From Sphingomonas flavalba (GTDB taxonomy: Bacteria; Pseudomonadota; Alphaproteobacteria; Sphingomonadales; Sphingomonadaceae), in NCBI RefSeq assembly GCF_004796535.1, contig NZ_SPHY01000013.1, positions 1-64,000 of the forward strand: a DNA stretch of 64,000 nt, given 5' to 3'. Positions 49,046 to 58,373 of the stretch are shown here, piece by piece. The notes below the pieces were generated by a model. It saw nothing but the letters and a program-made list of their open reading frames with translations. It was not told the origin of the DNA and did no database searches. Positions within the stretch are counted from its first letter, which is position 1. Every line of letters starts with the position of its first letter. The translations under genes and the position numbers were made by a program.

Positions 49046-49578
49046 CGTTCGACCGTCCCGATCCGGCGGATTTTCCGCTGCAACTGCATGATGCCGTACA
49101 GCAGCGCCTCGGCGGTCGGCGGGCATCCGGGCACGTAGATGTCGACCGGCACGATCCGGTCGCAGCCGCGCACCACCGAATAGCTGTAATGGTAATAGCC
49201 GCCGCCATTGGCGCAGCTACCCATCGAGATGACGTATTTCGGCTCCGACATCTGGTCGTAGACGCGGCGCAGCGCCGGCGCCATCTTGTTGCACAGCGTC
49301 CCGGCGACGATCATCACATCGCTCTGGCGCGGGCTGGCGCGCGGCGCCGCGCCGAACCGCTCCAGGTCATAGCGCGGCATGTTGACGTGGATCATCTCGA
49401 CCGCGCAGCAGGCGAGGCCGAAGGTCATCCACCACAGCGATCCGGTCCGCGCCCACTGGAACAGGTCCTCGGTCGACGCGACCAGGAAACCCTTGTCGCT
49501 CAATTCGCCGTTCAGGTCGTTGAAGAAGGCGGGATCGGGCGCCGTGCCGGGCGGCGGCGGAGAGAGGTCTACTCCCAT
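49042..49578 (-). CDS. nuoB: NADH-quinone oxidoreductase subunit B (cluster N2)
   Basis: A 178-residue subunit that holds the terminal [4Fe-4S] cluster N2 next to the quinone site. The cysteines are in [33 protein letters not shown] and [14 protein letters not shown]. The start ATG 49578 lies inside the nuoA 3' end (10-base overlap). Confidence 0.98.
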   Translation of the reverse strand: MGVDLSPPPPGTAPDPAFFNDLNGELSDKGFLVASTEDLFQWARTGSLWWMTFGLACCAVEMIHVNMPRYDLERFGAAPRASPRQSDVMIVAGTLCNKMAPALRRVYDQMSEPKYVISMGSCANGGGYYHYSYSVVRGCDRIVPVDIYVPGCPPTAEALLYGIMQLQRKIRRIGTVER

Positions 49579-49952
49579 TCCAGCGCTCCCTTTTTCCAGA
49601 CGTAGATATAGCCGATGATCAGTTCGGCGAGGAACACCATCATCGCCGCCCAGCCGACCCAGCCGATCTCGCCCAGCGACACCGCCCACGGAAACAGGAA
49701 CGCCGCCTCAAGGTCGAAGATGATGAACAGGATCGCGACCAGATAGAAGCGCACGTCGAACTGCCCGCGCGAATCCTCGAAGGCAGGAAAACCGCATTCA
49801 TACTCGCTCAGCTTGTCTGCAGTGGGCTGGTGCGCGCCGGTCAGGCGGGCGACCAGCATCGGCAGGAAAACGAACACCGCCGACAGGACGAGCGCAACGC
49901 CCAGAAACAGCAATATCGGCAGATACCCCGCGGCGACCGTCGCCATGCGCAT
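49569..49952 (-). CDS. nuoA: NADH-quinone oxidoreductase subunit A
   Basis: A 127-residue, three-helix subunit and the first gene of the complex I operon. [44 protein letters not shown] is the conserved region (residues ~47-90, quoted in part as the CGFP loop and DLEA helix). ATG 49952 or 49946 may start it. The operon promoter should lie in 49953-50046, after the suhB terminator; I see no clear boxes there. Confidence 0.96.
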   Translation of the reverse strand: MRMATVAAGYLPILLFLGVALVLSAVFVFLPMLVARLTGAHQPTADKLSEYECGFPAFEDSRGQFDVRFYLVAILFIIFDLEAAFLFPWAVSLGEIGWVGWAAMMVFLAELIIGYIYVWKKGALEWE

Positions 49953-50046
49953 GCTCCGACTACTAACCGGAAAACCCGGCCTTGGCGGCGGCTTCTAGGC
50001 CCCCCGCACCGGGGAGGCAAGGCTTGCGGGGTTGAGAATGAATCGC

Positions 50047-50077
50047 AAAAATTGCCAAGGTGCGGAACCGCATGGCA
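50047..50077 (-). terminator. Rho-independent terminator after suhB
   Basis: On the minus strand, TGCCA and TGGCA (50073-50077 with 50053-50057) enclose an inner TGCG-GTTC-CGCA hairpin and a 3-base bulge; ATTTTT (50047-50052) follows directly. It begins 21 bases after the suhB stop and separates the efp-suhB transcript from the nuo operon. It is the clearest T-run terminator in the window. Confidence 0.75.
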
Positions 50078-50098
50078 CCACCCGCCCCGCCCTGTCGA

Positions 50099-50914
50099 TC
50101 AGCCCCGCAAGGCGCCCGCGACCAGCTTGTGCAGGCGCGAATGAAGCGCATCGTTGACCGCCAGGAACTCGTTGCGTTCCAGCATGCGATCACCACCGCG
50201 AAAGTCGGTGACGAAGCCGCCCGCCTCGCGCACCAGCAATATGCCTGCGGCAACGTCCCAGGGCGACAGCGCACTCTCCCAATAACCGTCGAACCGGCCG
50301 GCCGCGACCCAGGCCAGGTCAAGCGACGCCGCCCCCATCCGGCGGATGCCGGCCACCTCCGGCGCGACAGCGCCGAAGATGCGCGACCACTGCGCGAAAT
50401 CGCCGTGCCCCTTGAACGGAATACCGGTGGCGATCAGCGAATCGGCCAACTCGCGCCGGGCCGAAACGCGCAGCCGCGCATCCTGCAACCAGGCACCCCT
50501 ACCCTTTTCCGCCCAGAAGCTTTCATCGGTCAGCGGCTGGTACACGAGGGCGCTGGTCACTTCGCCGCGCCCGTTCGGCCGCGGCTCCTCGACCGCGATC
50601 GAAATCGCGAAATGCGGCACGCCGTGCAGGAAGTTGCTGGTGCCGTCGAGCGGGTCGACGACCCAGCGCGGCTTGGTCGGGTCGCCGGCGATCTCGCCGC
50701 CTTCCTCCATCAGGAAGCCCCAGTCCGGCCGCGCCTTCTGCAACTCCTCGAACAGCGTGCGCTCGGCCCGCCTGTCGGCCATCGACACGAAGTCGGCCGG
50801 CCCCTTGCGGCTGACCTGAAGATGCGCGACCTCGTTGAAGTCGCGGCGCAGGCGTGGCGCGGCCTTGCGCGCCGCGCGTTCCATGACGGTCAGCAGGCCG
50901 GAATGCGATGCCAT
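50099..50914 (-). CDS. suhB: Inositol monophosphatase family protein
   Basis: A 271-residue magnesium-dependent phosphatase of the SuhB/IMPase family. Metal-binding motifs: FLMEEGG (first glutamates), VVDPLDGTSNFLHGVPHF, and late SPWDVAAGILLVREAGG. Substrates may be myo-inositol phosphates; E. coli SuhB also joins ribosomal RNA antitermination. It starts 4 bases after the efp stop, so the two are co-transcribed. Confidence 0.93.
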   Translation of the reverse strand: MASHSGLLTVMERAARKAAPRLRRDFNEVAHLQVSRKGPADFVSMADRRAERTLFEELQKARPDWGFLMEEGGEIAGDPTKPRWVVDPLDGTSNFLHGVPHFAISIAVEEPRPNGRGEVTSALVYQPLTDESFWAEKGRGAWLQDARLRVSARRELADSLIATGIPFKGHGDFAQWSRIFGAVAPEVAGIRRMGAASLDLAWVAAGRFDGYWESALSPWDVAAGILLVREAGGFVTDFRGGDRMLERNEFLAVNDALHSRLHKLVAGALRG

Positions 50915-50918
50915 CGGA

Positions 50919-51482
50919 TCAGTCGGCGCGCTTGACGTAGGTCTTTTCGTAAACGTCGACGACGATGCGCGTGCCGGACGAGATGTGCGGCGGCACCATC
51001 ACGCGGACGCCGTTGTCGAGCACCGCCGGCTTGTAGCTGGACGAGGCGGTCTGCCCCTTCACCACGGCGTCGGCCTCGACGATCGTCGCCTCGATCGTGT
51101 CGGGCAGCTGCACCGAGATAGGCCGGTCCTCGTACAGTTCCAGCACGACCTCCATGCCGTCTTGCAGGAAAGCGACTTCGTCGCCCAGCATGTCGGCCGA
51201 CAGGGTGATCTGGTCGTAGGTATCCTTGTCCATGAAGGTCAGCGTGTCGCCGTCGCGGAACAGGAACTGGAAGTCCTTGGTATCGAGCCTGACCTTCTCC
51301 AGCGTCTCCGCCGAGCGGAACCGCACGTTGGTCTTGCGGCCGTCGATCAGGTTCTTCATCTCGACCTGCATGTAGGCGCCGCCCTTGCCGGGCTGGGTGT
51401 GCTGGATTTTCACCGCCCGCCACAGGCCGTTTTCATATTCGAGGATGTTGCCGGGACGAACGTCCACGCCGCTGATCTTCAT
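50919..51482 (-). CDS. efp: Elongation factor P
   Basis: A 187-residue three-domain factor that relieves ribosome stalling at proline runs. [15 protein letters not shown] is the start of domain I, whose tip [14 protein letters not shown] carries Lys-33, the residue beta-lysylated in many bacteria; the lysine is present. Domain III has the usual [13 protein letters not shown] and [10 protein letters not shown] blocks, ending with [15 protein letters not shown]. It lies 35 bases from thiE on the same strand. Confidence 0.97.
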   Translation of the reverse strand: MKISGVDVRPGNILEYENGLWRAVKIQHTQPGKGGAYMQVEMKNLIDGRKTNVRFRSAETLEKVRLDTKDFQFLFRDGDTLTFMDKDTYDQITLSADMLGDEVAFLQDGMEVVLELYEDRPISVQLPDTIEATIVEADAVVKGQTASSSYKPAVLDNGVRVMVPPHISSGTRIVVDVYEKTYVKRAD

Positions 51483-51517
51483 AGGGGTCTCGCTATATCG
51501 AAAGGCAGGCGCGGCCC

Positions 51518-52222
51518 TTAGCGCGTAGGCGGGTTTCCGGCAAGCGCGGCCCCAAAAGCGCGGACGGCGGCAGCCTCTCCTTCCGCCGCGTTCCACACCG
51601 CGCCGGACACGGCGACGAAATCGGCGCCCGCCTCGGCCAGCGGCCGGGCATTGGCTGGGGTGATGCCGCCGATCGCGACACACGGCAGCTCGAACAGCGT
51701 GCTCCACCAGCCAAGCAGCGCCGGCTCCGCATAGTGGCTGACCTGCTTGGTCGCCGTCGGGTAGAAGCTGCCGAACGCGACATAATCGGCGCCCGCCTCC
51801 CCCGCTTCCATCGCCAGATGGCGGCTGGCGTGGCAGGTAACGCCGATCTGTACATTGGGACCAAGCCGGGCGCGGGCATCGCGGACATCGCCGTCCTCCT
51901 GCCCCAGATGGACGCCGTCCGCGCCAAGCCGCTGGGCCAGCCCGATGCTGTCATTGATGATGAACGCGACGCCATGGTCCGTGCAGACGCGCTGCAGCGG
52001 CTCGGCCGCGCGCGCGATCGCATGATCGTCCACGCCCTTCAGCCGAAGTTGGAACGCCGCGACCGGTCCGGCGTCCAGCGCCCGCGCCAGCCGCTCCGCG
52101 AAGCCGGTATCAACCGCCGACGGCGAAATCAGGTAAAGCTGACACGGCGGCCGGCCGGGATCGCGTTCGAAACGGGCGGCGAAATCGGGGTCGAGCGGCA
52201 GTGCGTCGTCGTCGGTATCCAT
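51518..52222 (-). CDS. thiE: Thiamine phosphate synthase
   Basis: A 234-residue TIM-barrel enzyme that joins the HMP and thiazole phosphate units. The blocks are [63 protein letters not shown] and [29 protein letters not shown]. An acidic ~25-residue N-terminal extension precedes the barrel. The other thiamine gene of the window, the thiSG fusion, lies 35 kb away. No TPP riboswitch is seen; the 27 bases upstream belong to an operon junction. Confidence 0.94.
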   Translation of the reverse strand: MDTDDDALPLDPDFAARFERDPGRPPCQLYLISPSAVDTGFAERLARALDAGPVAAFQLRLKGVDDHAIARAAEPLQRVCTDHGVAFIINDSIGLAQRLGADGVHLGQEDGDVRDARARLGPNVQIGVTCHASRHLAMEAGEAGADYVAFGSFYPTATKQVSHYAEPALLGWWSTLFELPCVAIGGITPANARPLAEAGADFVAVSGAVWNAAEGEAAAVRAFGAALAGNPPTR

Positions 52223-52249
52223 GGCTGCGCTCTAGAACATGGCGGCGGT

Positions 52250-52915
52250 TCAGTCGACGACCGCGATCGCCAGCCCGTCCCAGCCTTTCAGGCCGACGGT
52301 CTGCAGAGCGGTCGCGTCAAGCCGCGGCTCGGCGGCGAGCAGATCGAACACCGCGCGGCTGCCCAGCACCATCGGGTCGCTGCTACCGGAATCGGCGACG
52401 CGCCCTTTGCGGACGACATTGTCGACGACGATCACCGTGCCGGGGCGCGACAGCGCCAGCGCCTGACGGACGTAATGGGCGTTGTTCTCCTTGTCGGCGT
52501 CGATGAACACCAGGTCGAACGGCCCTTCGCCGGCCGCGACCATCGCCGCCAGCGTGTCGCGCGCGGGTGCGACGCGGATCTCGACCCGTTCGCCGACCCC
52601 GGCGCGGTCGACATTGGCGCGGGCGACGGCGGCGTGGCGCGGGTCGATCTCCAGCGACACCAGCGCCCCGCCCTCGGCCAGGGCGCGCGCCAGCCAGATC
52701 GTCGAATAGCCGCCCAGCGTGCCGACCTCCAGGATGCGGCGGGCGCCGACGATCCGGGCGAGAAGGTGGAGGAACTTGCCCTGGGCCGGCGACACGTCGA
52801 TCGCTGGCAAGCCGCCCGCCGCATTGGCGGCCAGCGCCGCATCGAGTGCCGGGTCGGGCGGCAGCAGGCGGTCGGCGATATAGGCGTCGACCGCCTTCCA
52901 GGGTTCCTCCGCCAT
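52250..52915 (-). CDS. O-methyltransferase (SAM-dependent, class I)
   Basis: A 221-residue methyltransferase of the caffeoyl-CoA/catechol O-methyltransferase type. Its SAM-binding motif is ILEVGTLGGYSTIWLARAL; LVSLEIDPRHAAVARANVDRAGV and PFDLVFIDADKENNAHYVRQAL give the metal-binding aspartates. ATG 52915 is preferred to GTG 52921 because GAGGAG is 5 bases upstream. The start lies 3 bases before the aldolase stop. The acceptor molecule is unknown. Confidence 0.88.
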   Translation of the reverse strand: MAEEPWKAVDAYIADRLLPPDPALDAALAANAAGGLPAIDVSPAQGKFLHLLARIVGARRILEVGTLGGYSTIWLARALAEGGALVSLEIDPRHAAVARANVDRAGVGERVEIRVAPARDTLAAMVAAGEGPFDLVFIDADKENNAHYVRQALALSRPGTVIVVDNVVRKGRVADSGSSDPMVLGSRAVFDLLAAEPRLDATALQTVGLKGWDGLAIAVVD

Positions 52916-52917
52916 CG

Positions 52918-53826
52918 TCACTCCTCGTTCTTGTAGATCCGCACCAGCTTGTCGAGCATCGCCAGCGCCTCGGACCGTTCGCGCTGGAACGTGTTGCGAC
53001 CGATGATCGATCCGTTGCCGCCGCCGTCGCGAATATCGCGCGCGTCCTGGTAGACCGCGTCGGCCCCCTTCGCCGCGCCGCCGGAAAACACGACAAGGCG
53101 CCGGCCGTCGAAACAGGTCTTGACGACATGGGCGACGCGCTTCGCCTGGGTCGACCAGTCGCCGCCCTCATAGGCCTTCTGCGCGTCCTTCTGCTCGATA
53201 TGGTCGCTCGGCAGCTTGACCTTGATGATGTGCGCACCGAGCAGCGCCGCCATATGCGCGGCATAGGCACCGACGTCGAGCGCCAGTTCGCCCGACTTGG
53301 GCAGCGCACCGCCGCGCGGATAGGACCAGATGACGGTCGCCAGGCCAACGGACTTCGCCTCGGCCGACAATTCCCGGATCTCCTCGATCATGTCGAAACA
53401 GTCGTCGGACCCGGGATAGATGGTGAAGCCGATCGCCGAGCAGCCAAGGCGCAGCGCGTCGTCGACGCCCGCCGTCACCGCCTGGTTCGCACCCGTCGCC
53501 CAGCTGTTGGAGCTGTTGACCTTCAGGATCGTCGGGATCTGCCCGGCAAAGGTCGCGGCCCCCGCCTCCAGCATGCCAAGCGGCGCCGCATAGGCCGAAA
53601 GCCCTGCGTCGACAGCGAGTTGATAGTGATAATGTGGGTCGTAAGCTGGCGCGTTGACCGCGAAGCTGCGCGCCGGCCCATGCTCGAACCCCTGGTCGAC
53701 CGGCAGGATGATCAACTTGCCGGTCCCGCCCAGCCGGCCATGCATCAGGATGCGGGCCAGATTGGCTTTCACCCCCGGATTGTCGGACTCATAATTGGCG
53801 AGAATGGCCTTAACGGTCGGCGTCAT
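52918..53826 (-). CDS. Fructose-bisphosphate aldolase, class I (archaeal DhnA type)
   Basis: A 302-residue Schiff-base aldolase of the DhnA/FbaB class, different from the zinc-dependent class II enzyme. LIILPVDQGFEHGPARSFAVN (residues ~39-59), the ALRLGCSAIGFTIYPGSD block, IWSYPRGG, and the lysine-bearing HIIKVKLPSD (Schiff-base lysine) are recognisable, then GGAAKGADAVYQDARDIRDGGGNGSIIGRN for phosphate binding. ATG 53826 is used; the frame is open to 53892. Together with pgk, gap and tkt it makes a carbon-metabolism neighbourhood. Confidence 0.93.
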   Translation of the reverse strand: MTPTVKAILANYESDNPGVKANLARILMHGRLGGTGKLIILPVDQGFEHGPARSFAVNAPAYDPHYHYQLAVDAGLSAYAAPLGMLEAGAATFAGQIPTILKVNSSNSWATGANQAVTAGVDDALRLGCSAIGFTIYPGSDDCFDMIEEIRELSAEAKSVGLATVIWSYPRGGALPKSGELALDVGAYAAHMAALLGAHIIKVKLPSDHIEQKDAQKAYEGGDWSTQAKRVAHVVKTCFDGRRLVVFSGGAAKGADAVYQDARDIRDGGGNGSIIGRNTFQRERSEALAMLDKLVRIYKNEE

Positions 53827-53917
53827 CACGGTCCCTTTCAAAGATACCAACATGCGTGGCGACCTGTTAGCCGCGCCGCCTGAAAGCCGCAATGTCGGGA
53901 ACCGGCCGGTAACTATA

Positions 53918-54916
53918 CTAGGTAAACAGGCCGACGATCGCGTAAGTCAGCGCGCCGATCAGCCCCGCCGCCGGCAGCGTCACCACCCAGGCGATGACGA
54001 TGTTGTTGGCGACGTTCCAGCGCACCGCCGACAACCGGCGCGACGCGCCGACGCCGACGATCGCGCCGGTGATGGTGTGGGTCGACGACACCGGCACCCC
54101 CATCCAGGTTGCTGCGAACAGGCTGATAGCGCCGCCGGTCTCGGCGCAGAACCCCATCGCCGGGGTCAGCCGCGTGATCTTCGACCCCATGGTGTGGACG
54201 ATCCGCCAGCCGCCCGACGCGGTGCCGAGCGCCATCGCCGCCTGGCAGGACAGCACCACCCACAACGGCACATGGAACGTCCCGCCCAGCATCCCCTGCG
54301 AATAGAGCAGCACCGCGATGACCCCCATCGTCTTCTGCGCATCGTTGCCGCCATGGCCAAGCGAATAGAGCGCAGCCGAGACGAGCTGCAGCTTGCGAAA
54401 GCGCCGGTCGACCGCGAGCGGCGTGAGCCGGATGCTGGTCCACGCCACGAATAGTACCAGCAGCAGCGCGAGCAGCAGGCCGACACCCGGCGACAGCACG
54501 ATCGCGGCGACTGTCTTCAACACGCCGGCCCAGACGATGACGTCGAAGCCCGCCTTGGCGATGCCGGCGCCGAGCAGGCCACCGATCAGCGCATGGCTGC
54601 TGCTGGACGGGATGCCGAACAGCCAGGTCGCGACATTCCAGCCGATCGCCCCAACCAGCGCCGCAAAGATCACCTGCGGATCGATGATGTTGGCGGAGAC
54701 GATGCCGGTGCCAACCGTCTGGGCAACGTGCAGGCCGAACACGGTGAAGGCGATGAAGTTGAAGAACGCTGCCCACAGCACTGCGTGGTGCGGCTTCAGC
54801 ACCCGCGTCGATACGACGGTGGCGATCGAATTGGCAGCATCGTGCAGGCCGTTCAGGAAATCGAACAGCAGCGCGACCCCGATCAGGCCGACCAGCAGCG
54901 GAAAGGACAGTTCCAT
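53918..54916 (-). CDS. pit: Inorganic phosphate transporter, Pit family
   Basis: A 332-residue permease with about ten membrane helices. The two inverted family repeats are visible: FLNGLHDAANSIATVVSTRV near residue 21-40 and GHGGNDAQKTMGVIAVLLY in the second half, with FGIPSSSSHALIGGLLG and GVPVSSTHTITGAIVGVG. It imports phosphate with a proton or as metal phosphate. It lies 9 bases after the Nudix-DUF47 gene; DUF47 partners are the usual neighbours of Pit transporters. Confidence 0.95.
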   Translation of the reverse strand: MELSFPLLVGLIGVALLFDFLNGLHDAANSIATVVSTRVLKPHHAVLWAAFFNFIAFTVFGLHVAQTVGTGIVSANIIDPQVIFAALVGAIGWNVATWLFGIPSSSSHALIGGLLGAGIAKAGFDVIVWAGVLKTVAAIVLSPGVGLLLALLLVLFVAWTSIRLTPLAVDRRFRKLQLVSAALYSLGHGGNDAQKTMGVIAVLLYSQGMLGGTFHVPLWVVLSCQAAMALGTASGGWRIVHTMGSKITRLTPAMGFCAETGGAISLFAATWMGVPVSSTHTITGAIVGVGASRRLSAVRWNVANNIVIAWVVTLPAAGLIGALTYAIVGLFT

Positions 54917-54925
54917 CGCGGCGGA

Positions 54926-55987
54926 TCAGGCGTGGTCGATCACGAGACCCTCGATCTCGTTGGCGACGTCCTCGAAACGGTCGATGATCTTTTCCAGATG
55001 GCTGTAGATTTCACGCCCGACGATGAACGCCATCGGGTTGCCCTCGCCATGTTCCTTGAACAGTGCCTTCAGCCCGGCATCGTGGATGTCGTCGGCATGG
55101 CCCTCGATCTGGATCAGCCGCGCGGTCAGTTCGTGCAGCCGCCCGGCATTGTCGCCAAGCGAGCGCAATAGCGGGATCGCTTCCGCCGTAACCCGCGCCG
55201 CCTCGACGACGATGCCGGCCATGTCGCGCATTTCCGGCGTGAAGCTGGTCAGGCCGTACAGCTCGATCGCCTTGGCGGTGCCGTGCATCTGGTCGATCGC
55301 ATCGTCCATCACCCCGATCAGGTCGGCGATGGCGCTGCGGTCGAACGGCGTCACGAAGACGCGGCGGACATCCTGCAGGACTTCACGGATGATCGCGTCG
55401 GCCTCGTGCTCGCGATCGACGATCTCGCGGATGTGGCCGCCGGTTTCCCCTTCGTTGTGGAGCAGGCGGGCGAGCGCGTCGGCGCCGGCGACCAGCGTCT
55501 GGGCGTGCGCTTCGAACAGGTCGAAGAAGCGGCCCTGCTTCGGCATCAGCGCCTGGAACCAGCCGACCAGCCGGACCTTGCGCTGGGTCCGCACCGTGAA
55601 GCCGGGAAAGACGCGGTGGGCCAGTTCCGGCGGGATCGGCGGCTCGGAAAAGCCGGCGATCAGCAGTTTCAACTCAGGCTCGTCGACCGCCTCGACCGCG
55701 TCGTCGAGCGCGAACCACTGGGTGTGGCGCTCGCTGCGTTCCGGCCAGTCGTCGACCTGCTCGACGACGGAGAACGGAAAGACCGTGACGACCAGCCGGT
55801 GGGTGCGGCCGGTGCGGCGACGCTTCAGATAGGGAAAGGTGCCGAGCGCGGTCGGGCACGGGATGCCACGCAGCCCGGCTTCCTCGAACGCCTCGAACGC
55901 CGCCGCTTCGTGCGGGGCATAGCCTTTCATCAGGTCGCCCTTGGGCAGCACCCAGCGCTTGGTTTCCCGCGAGGTTATCAGCATCAC
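54926..55987 (-). CDS. Nudix hydrolase fused to a DUF47 (PhoU-like) domain
   Basis: At least 353 residues. The first ~125 are a Nudix domain of the diphosphoinositol-phosphatase-like type (RWVLPKGDLMKGYAPHEAAA then EAFEEAGLRG, a variant Nudix box). From about residue 140 to the end is a DUF47 helical bundle (DREHEADAIIREVLQDVRRVFVTPFDRSAIADLIGVMDDAIDQ). The given start is ATG 55987, but conserved Nudix sequence (IAALPYRIDADGHAYV) continues in frame upstream to about 56041 without an ATG, GTG or TTG before it; the true start may be ATC 56041. It probably regulates the Pit transporter encoded next. Confidence 0.88.
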   Translation of the reverse strand: MMLITSRETKRWVLPKGDLMKGYAPHEAAAFEAFEEAGLRGIPCPTALGTFPYLKRRRTGRTHRLVVTVFPFSVVEQVDDWPERSERHTQWFALDDAVEAVDEPELKLLIAGFSEPPIPPELAHRVFPGFTVRTQRKVRLVGWFQALMPKQGRFFDLFEAHAQTLVAGADALARLLHNEGETGGHIREIVDREHEADAIIREVLQDVRRVFVTPFDRSAIADLIGVMDDAIDQMHGTAKAIELYGLTSFTPEMRDMAGIVVEAARVTAEAIPLLRSLGDNAGRLHELTARLIQIEGHADDIHDAGLKALFKEHGEGNPMAFIVGREIYSHLEKIIDRFEDVANEIEGLVIDHA

Positions 55988-56143
55988 ATAGGCGTGGCCG
56001 TCCGCGTCGATGCGGTAAGGTAGGGCGGCGATCTGGTCGATGGGAAGGACTCCAGGCGCGGGCTATCGGTGACTCGAAACTGTAACAATTCCCGATAACC
56101 GTCCCGGCGCGCTGTCGCAAATGTCGCGGCGGCGCGCGGGGGA

Positions 56144-57340
56144 TCAGCCGGCCAAAGCCTTGACTCCAGGCAGTTCTTTTCCCTCCATCCATTCGAGGAA
56201 AGCACCGCCCGCGGTCGACACGAAAGTGAAATCTCCGGCGACGCCGGCCTGGTTCAGCGCCGCGACCGTGTCGCCGCCGCCGGCGACCGAGACCAGCGAG
56301 CCTTCGCGGGTGAGCGCGGCGGCGGTGCGCGCCAGGCTGACCGTCGCGGTGTCGAACGGCGGCGTTTCGAACGCGCCGAGCGGGCCGTTCCACACCAGCG
56401 TGCGACAGGTCTTCAGCGCATCGGCCAGCGCCTCGATCGCCGCCGGCCCGATGTCGAGGATCATCTCGTCGGCCGCGACTTCGTGGACGTTAACCGTACG
56501 GGTCGGCGGGTCGGCGCGGAATTCCTTCGCGACCACCACGTCGTAAGGCAGGTGGACGATGCACTGCGCCCGGTCGGCGGCATCGAGAATCGCCTCCGCC
56601 GTGCCGGTCAGGTCATGCTCGCACAGCGACTTGCCGACGGCGACGCCGCGTGCAGCAAGGAAGGTGTTGGCCATGCCGCCGCCGATGATCAGATGATCGA
56701 CCTTGGTGACCAGATGGTGCAGCACGTCGAGCTTGGTCGACACCTTGGCGCCGCCGACCACCGCCGCGACCGGGTGCTCCGGGTTGCCAAGCGCCTTTTC
56801 GAGCGCGGCCAGCTCCTTTTCCATCGCCCGCCCGGCGAAAGCCGGCAGGACATGGGCCAGCCCCTCGGTCGAGGCATGGGCGCGGTGGGCGGCGGAGAAG
56901 GCGTCGTTGACGTATAGGTCACCCAGCTTCGCGATCGCCGCGACCAGCGCCGGATCGTTGGTCAGCTCGCCCGGGTGGAAGCGTGTGTTCTCAAGGATGG
57001 CGATGCTGCCCGGCGTCAGCCCGGCGACGGCGGCTTCCGCCGTCGGCCCCTGGCAATCGCCGACGAACGTCACCTCGCGGCCGAGCAGCGCCGAATAGGG
57101 GCGGGTGAGCGGCGCCAGCGACAGCGCCGGGTTCATCTGCCCCTTCGGCCGGCCGAAATGCGCGAGCAGCAGGACGATCGCGCCGCGATCGGCCAGTTCG
57201 GCGACCGTCTCGATCGTCGCGCGCAGCCGGGTGTCGTCGCTGACCCGGCCGTCCGCCATCGGCACGTTCAGATCCTCGCGGACAAGCACGCGCTTGCCGG
57301 AAACATCGCCGATGGCGTCGAGCGTCCTGTAGCTGGTCAT
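56144..57340 (-). CDS. pgk: Phosphoglycerate kinase
   Basis: A 398-residue glycolytic kinase. [60 protein letters not shown] and the C-terminal [13 protein letters not shown] mark the two lobes. ATG 57340 begins the conserved sequence; the frame is open to 57415. It lies 17 bases after gap in the tkt-gap-pgk operon. Confidence 0.97.
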   Translation of the reverse strand: MTSYRTLDAIGDVSGKRVLVREDLNVPMADGRVSDDTRLRATIETVAELADRGAIVLLLAHFGRPKGQMNPALSLAPLTRPYSALLGREVTFVGDCQGPTAEAAVAGLTPGSIAILENTRFHPGELTNDPALVAAIAKLGDLYVNDAFSAAHRAHASTEGLAHVLPAFAGRAMEKELAALEKALGNPEHPVAAVVGGAKVSTKLDVLHHLVTKVDHLIIGGGMANTFLAARGVAVGKSLCEHDLTGTAEAILDAADRAQCIVHLPYDVVVAKEFRADPPTRTVNVHEVAADEMILDIGPAAIEALADALKTCRTLVWNGPLGAFETPPFDTATVSLARTAAALTREGSLVSVAGGGDTVAALNQAGVAGDFTFVSTAGGAFLEWMEGKELPGVKALAG

Positions 57341-57357
57341 CGCCGCCCTCGCCGCCG

Positions 57358-58368
57358 TCAGAGCAGCTTGGCGATCGCGCCGGCGGTGTCGACCATCCGG
57401 TTGGAGAAGCCCCATTCATTGTCGTACCACGACAGCACGCGGACCAGCTTGCCTTCCAGCACCGCGGTTTCGAGGCTGTCGACCGTCGACGAGGCCGGGC
57501 TGTGCTGCAGGTCGATCGAGACCAGCGGCTCGTCAGTATAATCGAGGATGCCGGAAAGCGGGCCGCTTTCGGCCGCCGCCTTCAGCAGCGCGTTGACTTC
57601 CTCCACCGTCGTGTCGCGCGACGGGGTGAAGGTCAGGTCGATCAGGCTGACGTCCGGCACCGGCACGCGGATGGCGGAGCCGTCGAGCTTGCCCTTCAGT
57701 TCCGGCATCACCTCGGTCACCGCGCGGGCCGCGCCGGTAGTCGTCGGGATCATCGACACCGCCGCCGCGCGGGCGCGCCGCATGTCGGAATGGACCTGAT
57801 CAAGGATCTTCTGATCGTTGGTGTAGGCGTGCACCGTGCACATCAGACCGCGCTCGATACCGATCTTCTCGTGCAGCACCTTGGCGACCGGCGCCAGGCA
57901 GTTGGTAGTGCAGGACGCGTTGGAGACGATCTTGTGCTCGGCGGTCAGCTTGTCATGGTTGACGCCGTAGACGACGGTCAGGTCGACGCCCTTGCCCGGC
58001 GCGGAGATCAGCACCCGCTTGGCGCCGGCATCGAGGTGCTTCTGCGCGCTCGCCCGATCGGTGAAGAAACCGGTGCATTCCAGCGCGATGTCGACGCCCA
58101 GCTCCTTGTGCGGCAGGTTGGCCGGATCGCGCTCGGCGGTGACGCGGACGCGCTTGCCGTCGATCACCAAGTCGTTGCCGTCGGCGGCGACGGTGCCCGG
58201 ATACTTGCCATGGACGGAATCGCGCGAGAACAGCCAGGCATTGGCCTTGGCATCGGCAAGGTCGTTGACCGCGACCAGTTCAAGCCCGCTGTCGGCGCGC
58301 TCCAGAATGGCGCGGGCGACCAGCCGGCCGATGCGCCCGAACCCGTTGATCGCGACCTTCACTGCCAT
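57358..58368 (-). CDS. gap: Glyceraldehyde-3-phosphate dehydrogenase, type I
   Basis: A 336-residue NAD(P)-dependent enzyme. [17 protein letters not shown] is the nucleotide-binding start; Cys-153 in [13 protein letters not shown] is the nucleophile; [21 protein letters not shown] and [12 protein letters not shown] complete the active site. ATG 58368 is 5 bases from the tkt stop. Its middle position in tkt-gap-pgk is typical of alphaproteobacteria. Confidence 0.97.
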   Translation of the reverse strand: MAVKVAINGFGRIGRLVARAILERADSGLELVAVNDLADAKANAWLFSRDSVHGKYPGTVAADGNDLVIDGKRVRVTAERDPANLPHKELGVDIALECTGFFTDRASAQKHLDAGAKRVLISAPGKGVDLTVVYGVNHDKLTAEHKIVSNASCTTNCLAPVAKVLHEKIGIERGLMCTVHAYTNDQKILDQVHSDMRRARAAAVSMIPTTTGAARAVTEVMPELKGKLDGSAIRVPVPDVSLIDLTFTPSRDTTVEEVNALLKAAAESGPLSGILDYTDEPLVSIDLQHSPASSTVDSLETAVLEGKLVRVLSWYDNEWGFSNRMVDTAGAIAKLL

Positions 58369-58373
58369 GTCCT

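Noticed and set aside
52200-52260. TPP riboswitch upstream of thiE or thiSG
   Set aside because: No THI-box-like CTGAGA/ACCTGA pattern or suitable space; thiE follows another gene by 27 bases.
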